This document shows positions 8,111 through 18,408 of a stretch of 64,000 nt of DNA, piece by piece. Source of the DNA: G963704535 sp963704535. Lineage in GTDB: Bacteria; Chloroflexota; Chloroflexia; Chloroflexales; Roseiflexaceae. The notes beneath the pieces are model-generated. The model had not been told where the DNA came from and did not search any database. It was given only the letters and a program-made list of their open reading frames with translations. Every line of letters starts with the position of its first letter. Position 1 is the first letter of the stretch. The DNA lies in the NCBI GenBank assembly GCA_963704535.1, contig OY969916.1:8494001-8558000 (forward strand). The letters are read 5' to 3'. A program made the translations under genes and the position numbers.

Positions 8111-9076
8111 CTACGCCGGGCGTTCGCGCGCCCTCAGGAAGGCCTCCAGCACCTCCTGCGGCGCGCGCGCCGTCGCGATCCCCTCCAGCGCCGCGCTGCG
8201 CCGCGCCAGGGTCGTCGCGACCGCCGAAGAGATCCCGGTGATCGTCACCTCGCAGCCCAGCAGCCGCACCGCGCGGGCGGTCCGGATCAGCGCGCTGGCC
8301 ACCTCGTCGTCCACCTCGACGACCCCGGCGATGTCGAGCAGCACCATGCGCGCCCGCTGCTCGTGGACGGTGTGCAGCAGCCGCTGGGTCAGCGCGGCGG
8401 CGCGCTGGCCGTCGAGATGGCCCACCAGCGGCGCCAGCAGCACCCCATCGGCCAGTGCCACCGTGGGCGTCTCCAGCGTAGCCACCAGCTCCAGCAGGCG
8501 CTGCTGGCGCCGGTTCTGCTCGGCCAGGGAGTCGGCCTGCGCCGCCAGCGCCTGGGCTTGCTGCTCGGCGCCGGCCTGCGCCGACTCGGCCTGCCGGGCG
8601 TTGCGCTCGGCGGCGCGCCGCGCGGCGTCGGCCACGACGCGGGCGAGGAACATGCTGCCGACGATTACGATCAAGATGGCGACCGTGCGTAGGTCATTGG
8701 TGTATGCGGTCACTCCGGCGCCGCGAACCAGGAACATGGCGAACACGCCGCCCATGCTGCCCAAGATCCAGTTCGGCCCGACCATCACCAGCGCCAACGC
8801 TGCCGGGACCAGCGCGATCGGCGAGGTCAGCTCGGTGACAAACTGCTGTGGGGTGCCAATGCCGACCAGCAGCGTGATGATGATGATGTGGAGGTGGCGG
8901 GCGTACTCCAGGCCGCGCCAGTAGGCGATCAGCAGCCCGATGGTAGCCAGCGCGGCGACGGCGGAAGCCGGCACGGCGGACCCGCCGATCAGCGCCTCGC
9001 CGATCAGTAGCAGCACCCCACACACCACCTGCAAGCTCAGCAGGCCCAGAACAACTTGTCGCTGTGTGATTTCCAT
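8111..9076 (-). CDS. Membrane sensor with C-terminal STAS domain
   Basis: A 321-residue protein. The N-terminal half has about six hydrophobic helices (to residue 150). An Ala/Gln-rich coiled coil follows (RRAAERNARQAESAQAGAEQ, about 150-195). The last 120 residues form a STAS domain: VALADGVLLAPLVG, then LLDIAGVVEVDDEVASALI, then LGCEVTITGIS, the pattern of RsbR/RsbS stressosome-type STAS modules. The usual Thr/Ser phosphorylation site is replaced by Val/Asp in the DIAGVVEVDD loop, so switching by RsbT-type kinases is uncertain. An input to a stress or sigma-factor partner-switching pathway is inferred. No kinase or anti-sigma gene is adjacent. Confidence 0.75.
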   Translation of the reverse strand: MEITQRQVVLGLLSLQVVCGVLLLIGEALIGGSAVPASAVAALATIGLLIAYWRGLEYARHLHIIIITLLVGIGTPQQFVTELTSPIALVPAALALVMVGPNWILGSMGGVFAMFLVRGAGVTAYTNDLRTVAILIVIVGSMFLARVVADAARRAAERNARQAESAQAGAEQQAQALAAQADSLAEQNRRQQRLLELVATLETPTVALADGVLLAPLVGHLDGQRAAALTQRLLHTVHEQRARMVLLDIAGVVEVDDEVASALIRTARAVRLLGCEVTITGISSAVATTLARRSAALEGIATARAPQEVLEAFLRARERPA

Positions 9077-9106
9077 CGTAAAACCTGAGAGACTTTCTGG
9101 AAGGTA

Positions 9107-9147
9107 GGAGGGGTTCTTGAGGGGGCTTCCCCCTCAAGAACCCCTTT
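9107..9147. repeat. R1 palindromic repeat, single copy
   Basis: A nearly perfect palindrome centred on the gggggcttccccc hairpin, flanked by ggggttcttga and its complement. It lies 30 bp upstream of the STAS gene start and 10 bp after the LCP gene stop, so it could act as a transcript end for the latter. Confidence 0.8.
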
Positions 9148-9157
9148 CAACAACTTC

Positions 9158-10609
9158 TCAATTCCCAATCCATCCCTCCTGGTAGTCCTGGCCCACGACC
9201 ACGACAATATCGGCCTGGGCAGCCGGCGGCGCGTCCGGCCCTGGGCTGCCCTGCACGTAGCGCGGCTCGATGCCCAGCGCCTCGGCCAGGCGCTGGCGGG
9301 TGCGCGGGCGGCCGGTGTAGTCGATGATCAGGGTGTGCTCGTAGACCTGCGGCGCGGTGCCGGCGTCGGCCAGGTCGAAGCCGTGGGCGCGCAGGTAGGC
9401 GCTGACCTGGCCGGCCAGCCCGTCGACCGCCGCGCCGTTGAGCACTTGGACCCGCGCGGCCTCGCCCTCGGCCTGCGGGCCGGCCTGCCAGCGCGCCACC
9501 AGCGTCGCGACGTCGGCCTTGTTCCAGTAGATGCTGGAGCCATCCTCCTGGTCGATCGCGACGTCGTTGGGGTTGATACTAAGCTGGACGATCCGGTCGG
9601 CCCGCAGCTCGCGGGCCAGCGCCGCCAGCCCGTTGATCATCCCCAGGTCGCGGATCGGCAAGGTCGTGCGAACGTTCTGCTCGGCCACCTCGGCCATCTG
9701 CGGCAGCAGCGCGGCGTTTTCCAGCAGCCCGCGCGCGCGGACCTGGTCGAGCAGCGCGCGCAGCACCTGCTGCTGGCGCCGGCTGCGGTCGAAGTCGCTG
9801 CTGGTGTGGCGCGAGCGGGCGTAGATCAGCGCGGTGCCGCCGTCCATGATCTGCAAGCCGGCCGGGATGTAGACCCGCTGGACGCCGTAGTCCTCGGTCG
9901 GGTACTCGGCGTCCAGCAGTGGCGCGGGGACATCGACCAGCACGCCGCCGATCGTATCGACGAGCCGCGCGAAGCCGTCGAAGTCGACCTGGGCGACGTA
10001 ATCGACTTGGACTCGGAGGAATTGCTCAACCGTCTCGGCGGCCAACGCCCCGGCGCCAGCGTCCGGCTCGGTGGCGGCGCCGTAGATCTCGGCGGCGTTG
10101 GCGTAGCCGTGGGCGTAGGCGGCGTTGAGCTTGGCCCAGCCGAGGTGCGGGATGCTGACCATCGAGTCGCGCGGGAGCGAGAGCATGCTGGCCCAGCGCT
10201 CGCGCGGGTCGATGCGCACCAGGATCAGGGTATCGCTGCGCACGCCCTCGGTCAGGTCGGGGCGCTTGTCGACGCCGATCAGCAGGATGGTGAACGGGTC
10301 GCGCAGCGTGCCGGCGGGGATGGTCGGCATCAGCGTCGGCAGCGTGCCGGCCGCCGGGCTGGGGCTGGCTGGGGTAGTCGTGCGGCGGCGCGGGTCCTCT
10401 TGCTGAATCGTTTGGAGCGCTTGGTCGGTGCGGCGCGCTAGGCCGAGCGCCGCCAGGAGTAGCAGGGCGGCGACCACGCCAAGCACGATCAGGAGTGCTC
10501 TCCGGCTGCCGCCGCGCCGCACCGCGCGACGCGCCTCGATCCGCTCGCGAGCATTGCCCTGGGCGTCGTCGGTCCGGCGTGTGGGCGGGGGTCGGCGTGG
10601 TGTTGGCAC
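9158..10609 (-). CDS. LytR-CpsA-Psr (LCP) family protein with LytR_C domain
   Basis: A 483-residue membrane protein. A basic cytoplasmic N-terminus is followed by one transmembrane helix (LLIVLGVVAALLLLAALGL, about 39-57) and a Thr/Pro linker. The LCP catalytic domain (about 105-275) shows ILLIGVDKRP, SDTLILVRIDP, SLPRDSMVSIP, KLNAAYAHG and IYARSRHTSSDFDRSRRQQQ, with the conserved Arg/Asp residues that bind the polyprenyl pyrophosphate. A C-terminal LytR_C domain (about 375-480) starts VQVLNGAAVDGLA. LCP enzymes transfer undecaprenyl-linked glycopolymers to peptidoglycan or protein outside the membrane. Length and layout are typical. Confidence 0.92.
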   Translation of the reverse strand: MPTPRRPPPTRRTDDAQGNARERIEARRAVRRGGSRRALLIVLGVVAALLLLAALGLARRTDQALQTIQQEDPRRRTTTPASPSPAAGTLPTLMPTIPAGTLRDPFTILLIGVDKRPDLTEGVRSDTLILVRIDPRERWASMLSLPRDSMVSIPHLGWAKLNAAYAHGYANAAEIYGAATEPDAGAGALAAETVEQFLRVQVDYVAQVDFDGFARLVDTIGGVLVDVPAPLLDAEYPTEDYGVQRVYIPAGLQIMDGGTALIYARSRHTSSDFDRSRRQQQVLRALLDQVRARGLLENAALLPQMAEVAEQNVRTTLPIRDLGMINGLAALARELRADRIVQLSINPNDVAIDQEDGSSIYWNKADVATLVARWQAGPQAEGEAARVQVLNGAAVDGLAGQVSAYLRAHGFDLADAGTAPQVYEHTLIIDYTGRPRTRQRLAEALGIEPRYVQGSPGPDAPPAAQADIVVVVGQDYQEGWIGN

Positions 10610-10758
10610 GAAACGTCCTTAATGGTAGCTTTCAGTCCGTTCGCGTCGCCTGGATCGCTCCTGGAACAGGAGTATACCATATTTCGGCCAGCCCGCGCGG
10701 GGGAGCGTGGGGGCATGCGCGAATAGCATCGATCGTGTGCTCTGGTGGCGAATCGTAC

Positions 10759-10787
10759 TTGACAATCCCACGTAAGTCTATTATCAT
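10759..10787 (+). promoter_or_regulatory. Sigma-70-type promoter for the met unit
   Basis: TTGACA (10759-10764), a 17-bp spacer and TATCAT (10782-10787) give a near-consensus promoter. Transcription would start near 10794, about 20 bases before the riboswitch aptamer. Confidence 0.7.
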
Positions 10788-10812
10788 CTCCGCTAACAAT
10801 TGAAGAGCGCAA

Positions 10813-10970
10813 CTCTTATCCAGAGAGGCGGAGGGACCGGCCCGATGAAGCCTCGGCAACCCCTGGATGAATTGAAAATGGAAAATTGAGAATGAAGTTT
10901 CTCAATTCTCAATTCTCAATTCCTTTAGGTAAGGTGCCAAATCCGGCAGCGCACGTCTGGAAGATGAGAG
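10813..10970 (+). promoter_or_regulatory. SAM-I (S-box) riboswitch with repeat insertion
   Basis: The aptamer has the S-box landmarks in order: P1 strand ctcttatc (10813-10820) pairing fully with gatgagag (10963-10970), then gagaggcggagggac, ggcccgatgaagcc, cggcaacc, and after the variable loop ggtgccaaatccggcag. It binds S-adenosylmethionine and normally switches off methionine-synthesis genes by forming a terminator; metY follows. The P3 arm between cggcaacc and ggtgcc is enlarged by about 60 nt of AT-rich inverted repeat (10870-10925), the same family as at 12796-12843. Confidence 0.93.
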
Positions 10971-10987
10971 GCATATCCTGAGGTAAG

Positions 10988-11022
10988 CCCTTTCCATACA
11001 CGATCTGTGGAAGGGACTTTTT
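10988..11022 (+). terminator. Riboswitch expression-platform terminator
   Basis: Arms ccctttcca (10988-10996) and tggaaggg (11008-11015) pair with one bulged base and are followed by acttttt (11016-11022). The position directly after the P1 helix fits a SAM-controlled terminator. Confidence 0.75.
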
Positions 11023-11037
11023 GTCAGAATACGGCCA

Positions 11038-11066
11038 TAAGCCCTCATCTTCACGATGGGGGCTTT
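11038..11066 (+). terminator. Second hairpin with T-tract after riboswitch
   Basis: Arms aagccctcat (11039-11048) and atgggggctt (11055-11064) pair with a G-U wobble and run into TTTT. It may be a back-up terminator or an alternative fold of the leader. Confidence 0.5.
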
Positions 11067-11179
11067 TCGCTGCCCGAAGTGAGCGTGGCGGTCGGCGGCG
11101 CGACGCTTGTTTGATACGGAACGTCTATAGTCACAGAGCTTCAAGAAATGCGGCATTGATCATCAAGGAGGCATATCCC

Positions 11180-12469
11180 ATGGCGGATGAGATCACCTTT
11201 ACCGGCTTCGAGACCCTGGCACTGCACGGCGGGCAGCAGGCCGACCCGACGACCGGCGCACGGGCGGTGCCGATCTATCAGCCACGACCTCGTACCAGTT
11301 CAAGGACACCGACCACGCCGCGCGGCTGTTCGGCTTGCAGGAGTTCGGCAATATCTACACCCGGATCATGAACCCGACCACCGACGTACTGGAGCAGCGC
11401 ATCGCCGCGCTCGAAGGCGGCGTGGGCGCGCTGGCGCTGGCGTCCGGCCAGGCGGCCGAGACGCTGGCGATCCTGAAGCTGGCCGGCGCCGGCGACAATA
11501 TCATCTCCTCGACCGACCTGTACGGCGGCACCTACAACCTGTTCCGCCACACGCTGCCGAGGATCGGCATCACCACGCGCTTTGTCGACGCGCGCGATTT
11601 CGACGGTTTCCGCAAGGCGATCGACGGCCGGACCAAGCTGATCTTCCTGGAGCTGATCGGCAACCCCAGGCTCGACATGCTGGACCTGGCGCAGATCGCC
11701 GCGATCGCCCACGAGCAGGGCGTCCCGGTGATCGTCGACTCAACGACCGCCACGCCGTACCTGTGCCGGCCGTTCGATTGGGGCGCCGATATCGTCGTCC
11801 ACTCGGCCACCAAGTACATCGGCGGCCACGGCACCAGCATCGGCGGCTTGCTGGTCGACAGCGGCAAGTTCGATTGGACCAATGGCCGCTTCCCCGAGTT
11901 CACCGAGCCGGACCCGTCCTACCACGGGCTGGTCTACACGCAGGCGTTTGGGCCGCTGGCCTACATCATCAAGGCGCGCGTGCAAGGGCTGCGCGACACC
12001 GGCGCGGCGCTCAGCCCGTTCAACGCCTTCCTGTTTCTCCAGGGGATCGAGACGCTGGGTCTGCGCATGGAGCGCCACAGCCAGAACGCGCTGGCCGTGG
12101 CCCAGTACCTGAAGGAGCACGCCAAGGTCGACTGGGTCAACTACCCCGGCCTGCCCGAGCACCCGACCTACGAGCTGGCGCAGAAGTATCTGCCCAGCGG
12201 CCAGAGCGGCCTCCTGGGCTTCGGCATCAAGGGCGGGCATGCCGGCCGGCGCGCGTTCATCGACAGCCTGAAGCTCTTCTCGCACCTGGCCAATATCGGC
12301 GATGCCAAGAGCCTGGCCATCCACCCGGCCAGCGACCACCCACAGCCAGCTCACCGCCGAAGAGCAGAACCTGACCGGCGTCAGCGATGACTACGTGCGG
12401 CTCTCGGTCGGCATCGAGACGCTCGACGACATCATCGCCGACCTGGATCAGGCGCTCGCCAAAGCCTAA
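11180..12469 (+). CDS. metY: O-acetylhomoserine sulfhydrylase, two frameshifts
   Basis: A PLP-dependent Cys/Met-metabolism enzyme that makes homocysteine from O-acetylhomoserine and sulfide. The start ATG 11180 has AAGGAGG at 11165-11171. The N-terminus MADEITFTGFETLALHGGQQ reads to IYQ near 11283. The frame then changes: TSYQFKDTDHAARLFGLQEF continues one base off, as if one base were missing. The central body runs from QEFGNIYTRIMNPTTDVLEQ through the PLP-lysine motif HSATKYIGGHG. A second shift, an extra base near 12334, leads to THSQLTAEEQNLTGVSDDYV and the normal C-terminus at 12469. The repaired length of about 429 residues fits MetY. All key residues are intact, so assembly errors are more likely than a pseudogene. 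It is controlled by the upstream SAM-I riboswitch. Confidence 0.88.
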
Positions 12470-12480
12470 GAAACATTCTA

Positions 12481-12779
12481 AAAAGGGGGAGTTTGAGGGG
12501 GAAGCCCCCTCAAGAACCCCCTTCCACCACGGACGACGAAGTGAAAAGGGGGAGTTTGAGGGGGAAGCCCCCTCAAGACCCCCTTCCACCACGGACGACG
12601 AAGTGAAAAGGGGGAGTTTGAGGGGGAAGCCCCCTCAAGAACCCCCTTCCACCACGGACGACGAAGTGAAAAGGGGGAGTTTGAGGGGAAGCCCCCTCAA
12701 GAACCCCCTTCCACCACGGACGACGAAGTGAAAAGGGGGAGTTTGAGGGGAAGCCCCCTCAAGAACCCCCTTTCCACCA
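12481..12779. repeat. Five tandem R1 palindromic repeats
   Basis: Units begin at 12481, 12544, 12606, 12669 and 12731 (period 62-63 bp). Each has aaaagggggagtttga, then an inner hairpin gggg-aag-cccc, then caagaacccccttccacc. Copies differ by one or two bases in the G/C runs and one lacks 'aa' before ccccc. There are no unique spacers, so it is not a CRISPR array. It separates metY from metX. Confidence 0.9.
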
Positions 12780-12795
12780 CCTATTACGAAATGTA

Positions 12796-12843
12796 CAATT
12801 GAAAATTGAGAATGTGACATTCTCAATTCTCAATTCTCAATTT
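12796..12843. repeat. R3 AT-rich inverted repeat
   Basis: It contains aaattgagaatg and its complement cattctcaattct, followed by two more caattct units, and can fold into a hairpin just before metX. The same family sits inside the SAM riboswitch at 10870-10925. Confidence 0.85.
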
Positions 12844-12845
12844 CT

Positions 12846-13982
12846 ATGATTGAAACCATGACAAAACGTGGTGAAAGCGTCGGCCTGGTCGAGCGGCGCT
12901 ACGCGACCTGGCAGGAGCCGCTCGCGCTCGACAGTGGGGCGACATTGGCGCCGCTCACGCTGGCCTACGAAACGTATGGCGAGCTGAGCCCGGCGCGCGA
13001 CAACGCCATCCTCCTGCTGCACGCGCTCTCCGGCGATGCCCACGCCGCCGGTCGCCACTGCCCCACCGACCGCAAGCCGGGCTGGTGGGACACGATGGTC
13101 GGGTCAGGGCGCCCGTTCGACACCGATCGCTATTTTGTGATCTGCTCGAATGTGCTGGGCGGGTGCCAGGGCAGCACCGGCCCCAGCAGCCCCGACCCGG
13201 CGACCGGCCGACCGTACGGCGCGCGCTTCCCGCTGGTGACGATCGGCGATATGGTGCGGGCGCAGGCGCGGCTGCTCGACCAGCTGGGGATCGAGCGGCT
13301 GCTGGCGGTGGCCGGCGGCTCGATGGGCGGCTTCCAGGCGCTGGAGTGGGCCGTGGCCTATCCGGGGCGGGTGCGCGGCACGATCCTGCTGGCGACCACC
13401 GCGCGCTCCTCGCCGCAGGTCGTGGCGTGGAACGCGATCGGCCGCCGCGCGATCATCGAGCGACCCGCGCTGGCGCGGCGGCGACTACTACGGCGGCGAG
13501 CCGCCCACCGATGGCCTGGCGGTGGCCCGGATGATCGGCCATATCACCTATCTGAGCGAGCCGGCGCTGGAGCGCAAGTTTGGGCGCGCCTACCTGCACG
13601 GCGCGGCCGGCCTTCACTCTGGAGCGCGAGTTTGTGCTTGAGAATTACCTGGAGTATCAGGGCGCCGCGTTCAACGCGCGCTTCGACGCGAACTCGTATC
13701 TTTACATAACCAAAGCAATCGACTACTGGGATCTGCCGGCGCAGCTACGGCTCGCTTGACGCGGCGCTGGCGCGCAGCCACTCCGCGTTCCTGCTGATCT
13801 CGTTCACCAGCGACTGGCTCTACCCGACCGCCGACTCGGTGCTGATCGCCGACTCGCTGCGCCGCCTGGACCGGCCGGTGGAGCATGTCGAGCTGCACTC
13901 GCTGGCCGGCCACGACGCGTTCCTGCTCGACTACGAGCAGCAGGGGCCGATCGTCGAGGATTTCTTGGGATCACTGATGTGA
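12846..13982 (+). CDS. metX: Homoserine O-acetyltransferase, three frameshifts
   Basis: An alpha/beta-hydrolase-fold acetyltransferase that makes O-acetylhomoserine, the substrate of the preceding MetY. The first 200 residues are intact: LAYETYGELSPARDNAILLL, HALSGDAHAAG, CQGSTGPSSPDP and the nucleophile elbow GGSMGG. The frame then shifts near 13461 (to DPRWRGGDYYGGEPPTDGLA), near 13612 (to FTLEREFVLENYLEYQGAAF) and near 13743 (to YGSLDAALARSHSAFLLISF). The catalytic Asp (FTSDWLYP) and His (LAGHDAFLLD) are kept in those frames, ending at 13982. An alternative start is ATG 12858. It is probably co-transcribed with metY despite the repeat-filled 376-bp gap. Confidence 0.88.
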
Positions 13983-14005
13983 TTGTCGGTCGGATCTCTG
14001 GCCGC

Positions 14006-14059
14006 GCGTGAAACGTGAAACGTGAAGGGACCTCACGTTTCACGTTTTACGTTTCACGC
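14006..14059. repeat. Long palindrome of gtgaaac units
   Basis: gcgtgaaacgtgaaacgtga (14006-14025) is complementary to the segment ending gtttcacgc at 14059. It lies directly after metX, and the longest frame of the next gene starts inside it. It may act as a 3' stabiliser or terminator. Confidence 0.7.
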
Positions 14060-14083
14060 CGGATTGAGTGGAGCAGCGAAGAA

Positions 14084-14788
14084 GTGCAAATTCTTCCAGG
14101 TGTGTACCTGGTCAATGGCTCGCCCTACGGGCGGCACCAAAACGGGTACATGATCCAGCGCGATGGGGCAACGATCCTGATCGACTCGGGCGACCTCCAC
14201 GATGCCGAGACGCTGCCCGAGGTGGAGCGCAACGCGGCCCGCTGGGGACTGCGGCTGGACGCGGCCTCGCACCTGCTGATCACCCATGCTCACTTCGATC
14301 ACGCCAGCCACGCGGCGGCGCTCCAGCGGCGCGGGCTAACGATCGTCGCCTCACCCGAAACCGCCGAGGCTATGGCCGCCGGCGATGAGCGCTGCATCGG
14401 CTACGCGGTGCAGCGCGTGTTCGAGCCGTGCCGGGTGGATGTGGTGCTCCAGGACGGGCAGGAGCTGGCCGTGGGCGGGCTGCGGGTGCGCTGCCTGGCG
14501 GCGCCGGGGCATGCCGATGGGCTGGTGGTCTATGAGATCGTGCTGGACGGCCAGCGCCTGTGGTTCACCAGCGACCTGCTGGAGGCCATACAGGCGCATG
14601 AATGGGTGAAGCTGCCCTGGGCTGGCGCGGTGGACTTCGACCGGGCGAAGTACATCCAATCACTGGCGCGGTTGCTAAGGCTGCCACCATGCGACCACTT
14701 GCTGCCGGGGCATGGGCCGGTGGCGATCGGGGGCGGCAGGCGATTACTTGAAATGGCCTACACCGAGGCGTTGCTGAAGTGGCGGTAG
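14084..14788 (+). CDS. Metallo-beta-lactamase-fold hydrolase
   Basis: A protein of about 235 residues with the binuclear metal signature THAHFDHASH, then the Gly-His of APGHADG, the Asp of FTSDLLEA and a late LLPGHGPV, in the normal order for the glyoxalase-II/MBL superfamily. The open frame reaches GTG 14015, but that codon lies inside a palindromic repeat and the residues it adds are repeat-encoded. GTG 14084, just before VQILPGVYLVNG, is the more natural start. The specific reaction is unknown; thioester, lactone or phosphoester hydrolysis are all possible. It stands alone downstream of metX. Confidence 0.8.
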   Translation: MQILPGVYLVNGSPYGRHQNGYMIQRDGATILIDSGDLHDAETLPEVERNAARWGLRLDAASHLLITHAHFDHASHAAALQRRGLTIVASPETAEAMAAGDERCIGYAVQRVFEPCRVDVVLQDGQELAVGGLRVRCLAAPGHADGLVVYEIVLDGQRLWFTSDLLEAIQAHEWVKLPWAGAVDFDRAKYIQSLARLLRLPPCDHLLPGHGPVAIGGGRRLLEMAYTEALLKWR

Positions 14789-14816
14789 CGGCAGAGCGGT
14801 ACTTTTTCTTCCTTTT

Positions 14817-14854
14817 ATCGAGGATTTTCGCCCGACCGGGCGAAAATCCTCGAT
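14817..14854. other. Perfect 18-bp palindrome without T-tract
   Basis: Arms 14817-14834 and 14837-14854 are fully complementary with a 2-nt centre. It lies 28 bp after the MBL stop. Neither strand has a T-run on its 3' side, so it is not a canonical intrinsic terminator. It could be a processing hairpin or a protein-binding palindrome. Confidence 0.6.
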
Positions 14855-14931
14855 AACAAAGAGCTGAAGTACCTTGCTGCCGCAGGCAAGAGCAGCGTGC
14901 CAGGCGCCACTGCGTTCCTGTTATGTTACCG

Positions 14932-14969
14932 GCAATAAAACGGCCCCGCGCGAACACGCGCGGGGCCGT
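14932..14969 (-). terminator. Intrinsic terminator of the subtilase gene
   Basis: A perfect 13-bp stem (14940-14952 and 14957-14969, GC-rich) with a 4-nt loop. On the minus strand it is followed by TTTTATT. It sits 20 bp after the subtilase stop. Confidence 0.85.
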
Positions 14970-14989
14970 CTGGTTTAAGCCAGGTGTGA

Positions 14990-16225
<1,236 letters not shown>

Positions 16226-16561
16226 GATGATCCTTCCTCCTTAACATCTCCTAACGATCACACAGCCGACAGGACAGACGGCGCTTGAGGATTGGACGGT
16301 TCATTGTCCGGCTCAAGCTTAGTTCGGAACCTTCCCCGGCGAAGGCCCGGCCGACAGTTGACGAAACGCACCTCCTTTAGTTTATTGATGTGTCGAACGT
16401 ATCGATGTCGCGCTCTTGTGTAGTGCTCACAGCAGATGGCAAAGCCAACCTGCTGCCCTTGCAGAGCGTTCAAGAGCGCGGCACTCGCGGATCAGCGCTG
16501 TAGGCTACGTTTTGTTTAGGGAAGGCTATTCTAACCGGATTCACCGCTCGTGGCAGCTTTC

Positions 16562-16880
16562 TAAAAAGGGGAGTTTGAGGGGCGCGCCCTCAAGAATCCC
16601 TTTCCACCACGGACTATGAGTGACAAATTACCCTTTTCAGACCGTCTCTATGGAGCGAGAGTGGGCGAGGTGGGGCAGGTTGAAGTTGAATGAAGCAGAA
16701 TGAGCAGGGCACAATCAAACACACTCTCCTCCCACTTGAAGTATAGCATCGGTGTCAAGCATCGAGAGACTGTCCGAAAGGAGGGGAGTTTGAGGGGGTC
16801 GCCCCTCAAGAATCCCCCTCCCACCACGAAAAGGGGGAGTTTGAGGGGGTCGCCCCTCAAGAATCCCCTTCCCACCACGA
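16562..16880. repeat. Three R1 repeats in a gene-free stretch
   Basis: The stretch 16226-16950 has no convincing gene. It holds R1 copies at about 16562-16613, 16779-16826 and 16827-16880, with inner loops gcgc or tcgc instead of aag. The 16226-16560 half would carry the subtilase promoter on the minus strand, but no clear -35/-10 pair was found. Confidence 0.75.
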
Positions 16881-16950
16881 ACTACGACAGTCTCTGACAG
16901 GTATGATATACTCGCTGCCGCGCAGACAAAAGATTGGAAAGGAGCATCCC

Positions 16951-18394
16951 GTGAAGCTGCAAGAGTACGCTCAGTACGACGGTCTTGGGCTGGCCGAACT
17001 CGTCCGAAAGAAGAAAGCGACGCCGCGTGAGCTAGCCGAGCTGGCGCTGCAAGCGATCGACCAACTCAACCCGCAGCTCAACGCCGTCATCGGCCGGATC
17101 GTCGAAAGCGGCGACCAAGTCGACGAGGCGGCGCTGCCCGACGGCCCATTTCGCGGCGTCCCATTCCTGATCAAAGACCTGGTGCTCCACGCGGCCGGCA
17201 TCCCCTCGGACTCCGGCAGCCGGCTGTTCCAAGAGATCGCCTTCCCCCACGACAGCGAGCTAATGGCGCGCTTCAAACGGGCCGGGCTGGTCACGCTGGG
17301 CCGCACCAACACGCCCGAGTTGGGCCTGAACATCACCACCGAGCCGCTGCTTCACGGGCCGACGCGCAACCCCTGGAACACCTCGAAATCGACCGGCGGC
17401 TCAAGCGGCGGCTCGGCGGCGGCGGTGGCGGCGCGCATCGTCCCGTGGGCGCACGCCGAACGACGGCGGCGGCTCCATCCGCATCCCGGCCTCGGCCTGC
17501 GGGGTCGTCGGGTTGAAGCCCAGCCGCGGCCGGGTCTCGCTTGGCCCCGATTTCGGCGAGGCCATACTTGGAATGGGCATTGAGTTCGCGATCACACGCA
17601 CGATCCGCGACTGCGCGGCGCTGCTGGATGCCGTGCAAGGGGCCTCGGTCGGCGATCCGTATATCATTGCGCCGCCGGAGCGACCGTACCAGGACGAGAT
17701 CAAGCGGAAGCCGGGGAAGCTGAAGGTCGCGTTCATGACACACGGCTTGGATCATGCCCCCTCGGACCCGGAGTGTGTTCGCGCGGTCGAGGAGACGGCG
17801 GGACTGCTGGAGTCGCTCGGCCACTCCGTCAGCGAGGCCGCGCCGCAGGTGGACTTCGAGGCGGTGATCAGCGCCTGCATCACCGGCTGGGCCGGCTGGG
17901 TCTCCGGCGCCGCCGAGATGGTGCGGGCGCTGCTGGGCCGCGTGCCCTCCGCCGAGAACCTGGAGGCGACCTCCTGGGCCTGCTACCAGCACGGCGTCGA
18001 GCGCGTCTCCGGCCTTGACGTGCTCCAGACGCTGGCGATCTTCAACCAGACCAACCGGGCGCTGGGCGGCTTTATGCAGCAGTACGACGTGCTCGTCACC
18101 CCCACGCTGCCGATGCCGCCGTTCGACCTGGGTGTCTACAACGCCAATGACCCATCGCTCGACGCTGCGGGCTGGATCGGCAAGCTGTTCCGCGAGGTGG
18201 CCGGCACCGCTGCGCTGTTCAACATCACCGGGCAGCCGGGCATCTCGTTGCCGCTGCACTGGACCGCAGGCGGCCTCCCGGTCGGGGTGCAATTCGTCGG
18301 CCGCTTCGGTGACGAGGCCACGCTGCTACGCCTGGCCGCCCAGCTCGAAGAGGCCCGTCCGTGGATCGACCGCAAGCCGCCGATCAGCGTGTGA
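16951..18394 (+). CDS. Amidase signature family enzyme, one frameshift
   Basis: An amidase of about 480 residues. The GTG start at 16951 is preferred because AAAGGAG lies at 16938-16944, six bases upstream; the longer frame to 16903 has no ribosome site. Catalytic Lys75 is in PFLIKDLV and the cis-Ser is in STGGSSGGSAAA. An extra G near 17458 shifts the frame just before the nucleophile-Ser segment, which continues DGGGSIRIPASACG in the next frame. The rest (LKPSRGRVSLGPDFGEAILG to VQFVGRFGDEATLLRLAAQL) is intact. The family hydrolyses amides of varied size; without a GatB/GatC partner nearby this is more likely a stand-alone amidase than GatA. The frameshift is probably an assembly error. Confidence 0.85.
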
Positions 18395-18408
18395 CCGCGT
18401 GGGTCATT

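Noticed and set aside
9335..10441. 368-codon + strand frame opposite the LCP gene
   Set aside because: The minus strand has a complete LCP domain set; this is a shadow frame.
12481..12779. CRISPR array
   Set aside because: The units are contiguous tandem palindromes with no unique spacers, and no cas gene is near.
14817..14854. Intrinsic terminator for the MBL-fold gene
   Set aside because: The stem is perfect, but no T-run follows it on either strand; listed as a palindrome only.
16258..16473. 71-codon minus-strand gene upstream of the subtilase
   Set aside because: AAAGGAGG occurs nearby but not at start spacing, and the product has no recognisable feature.
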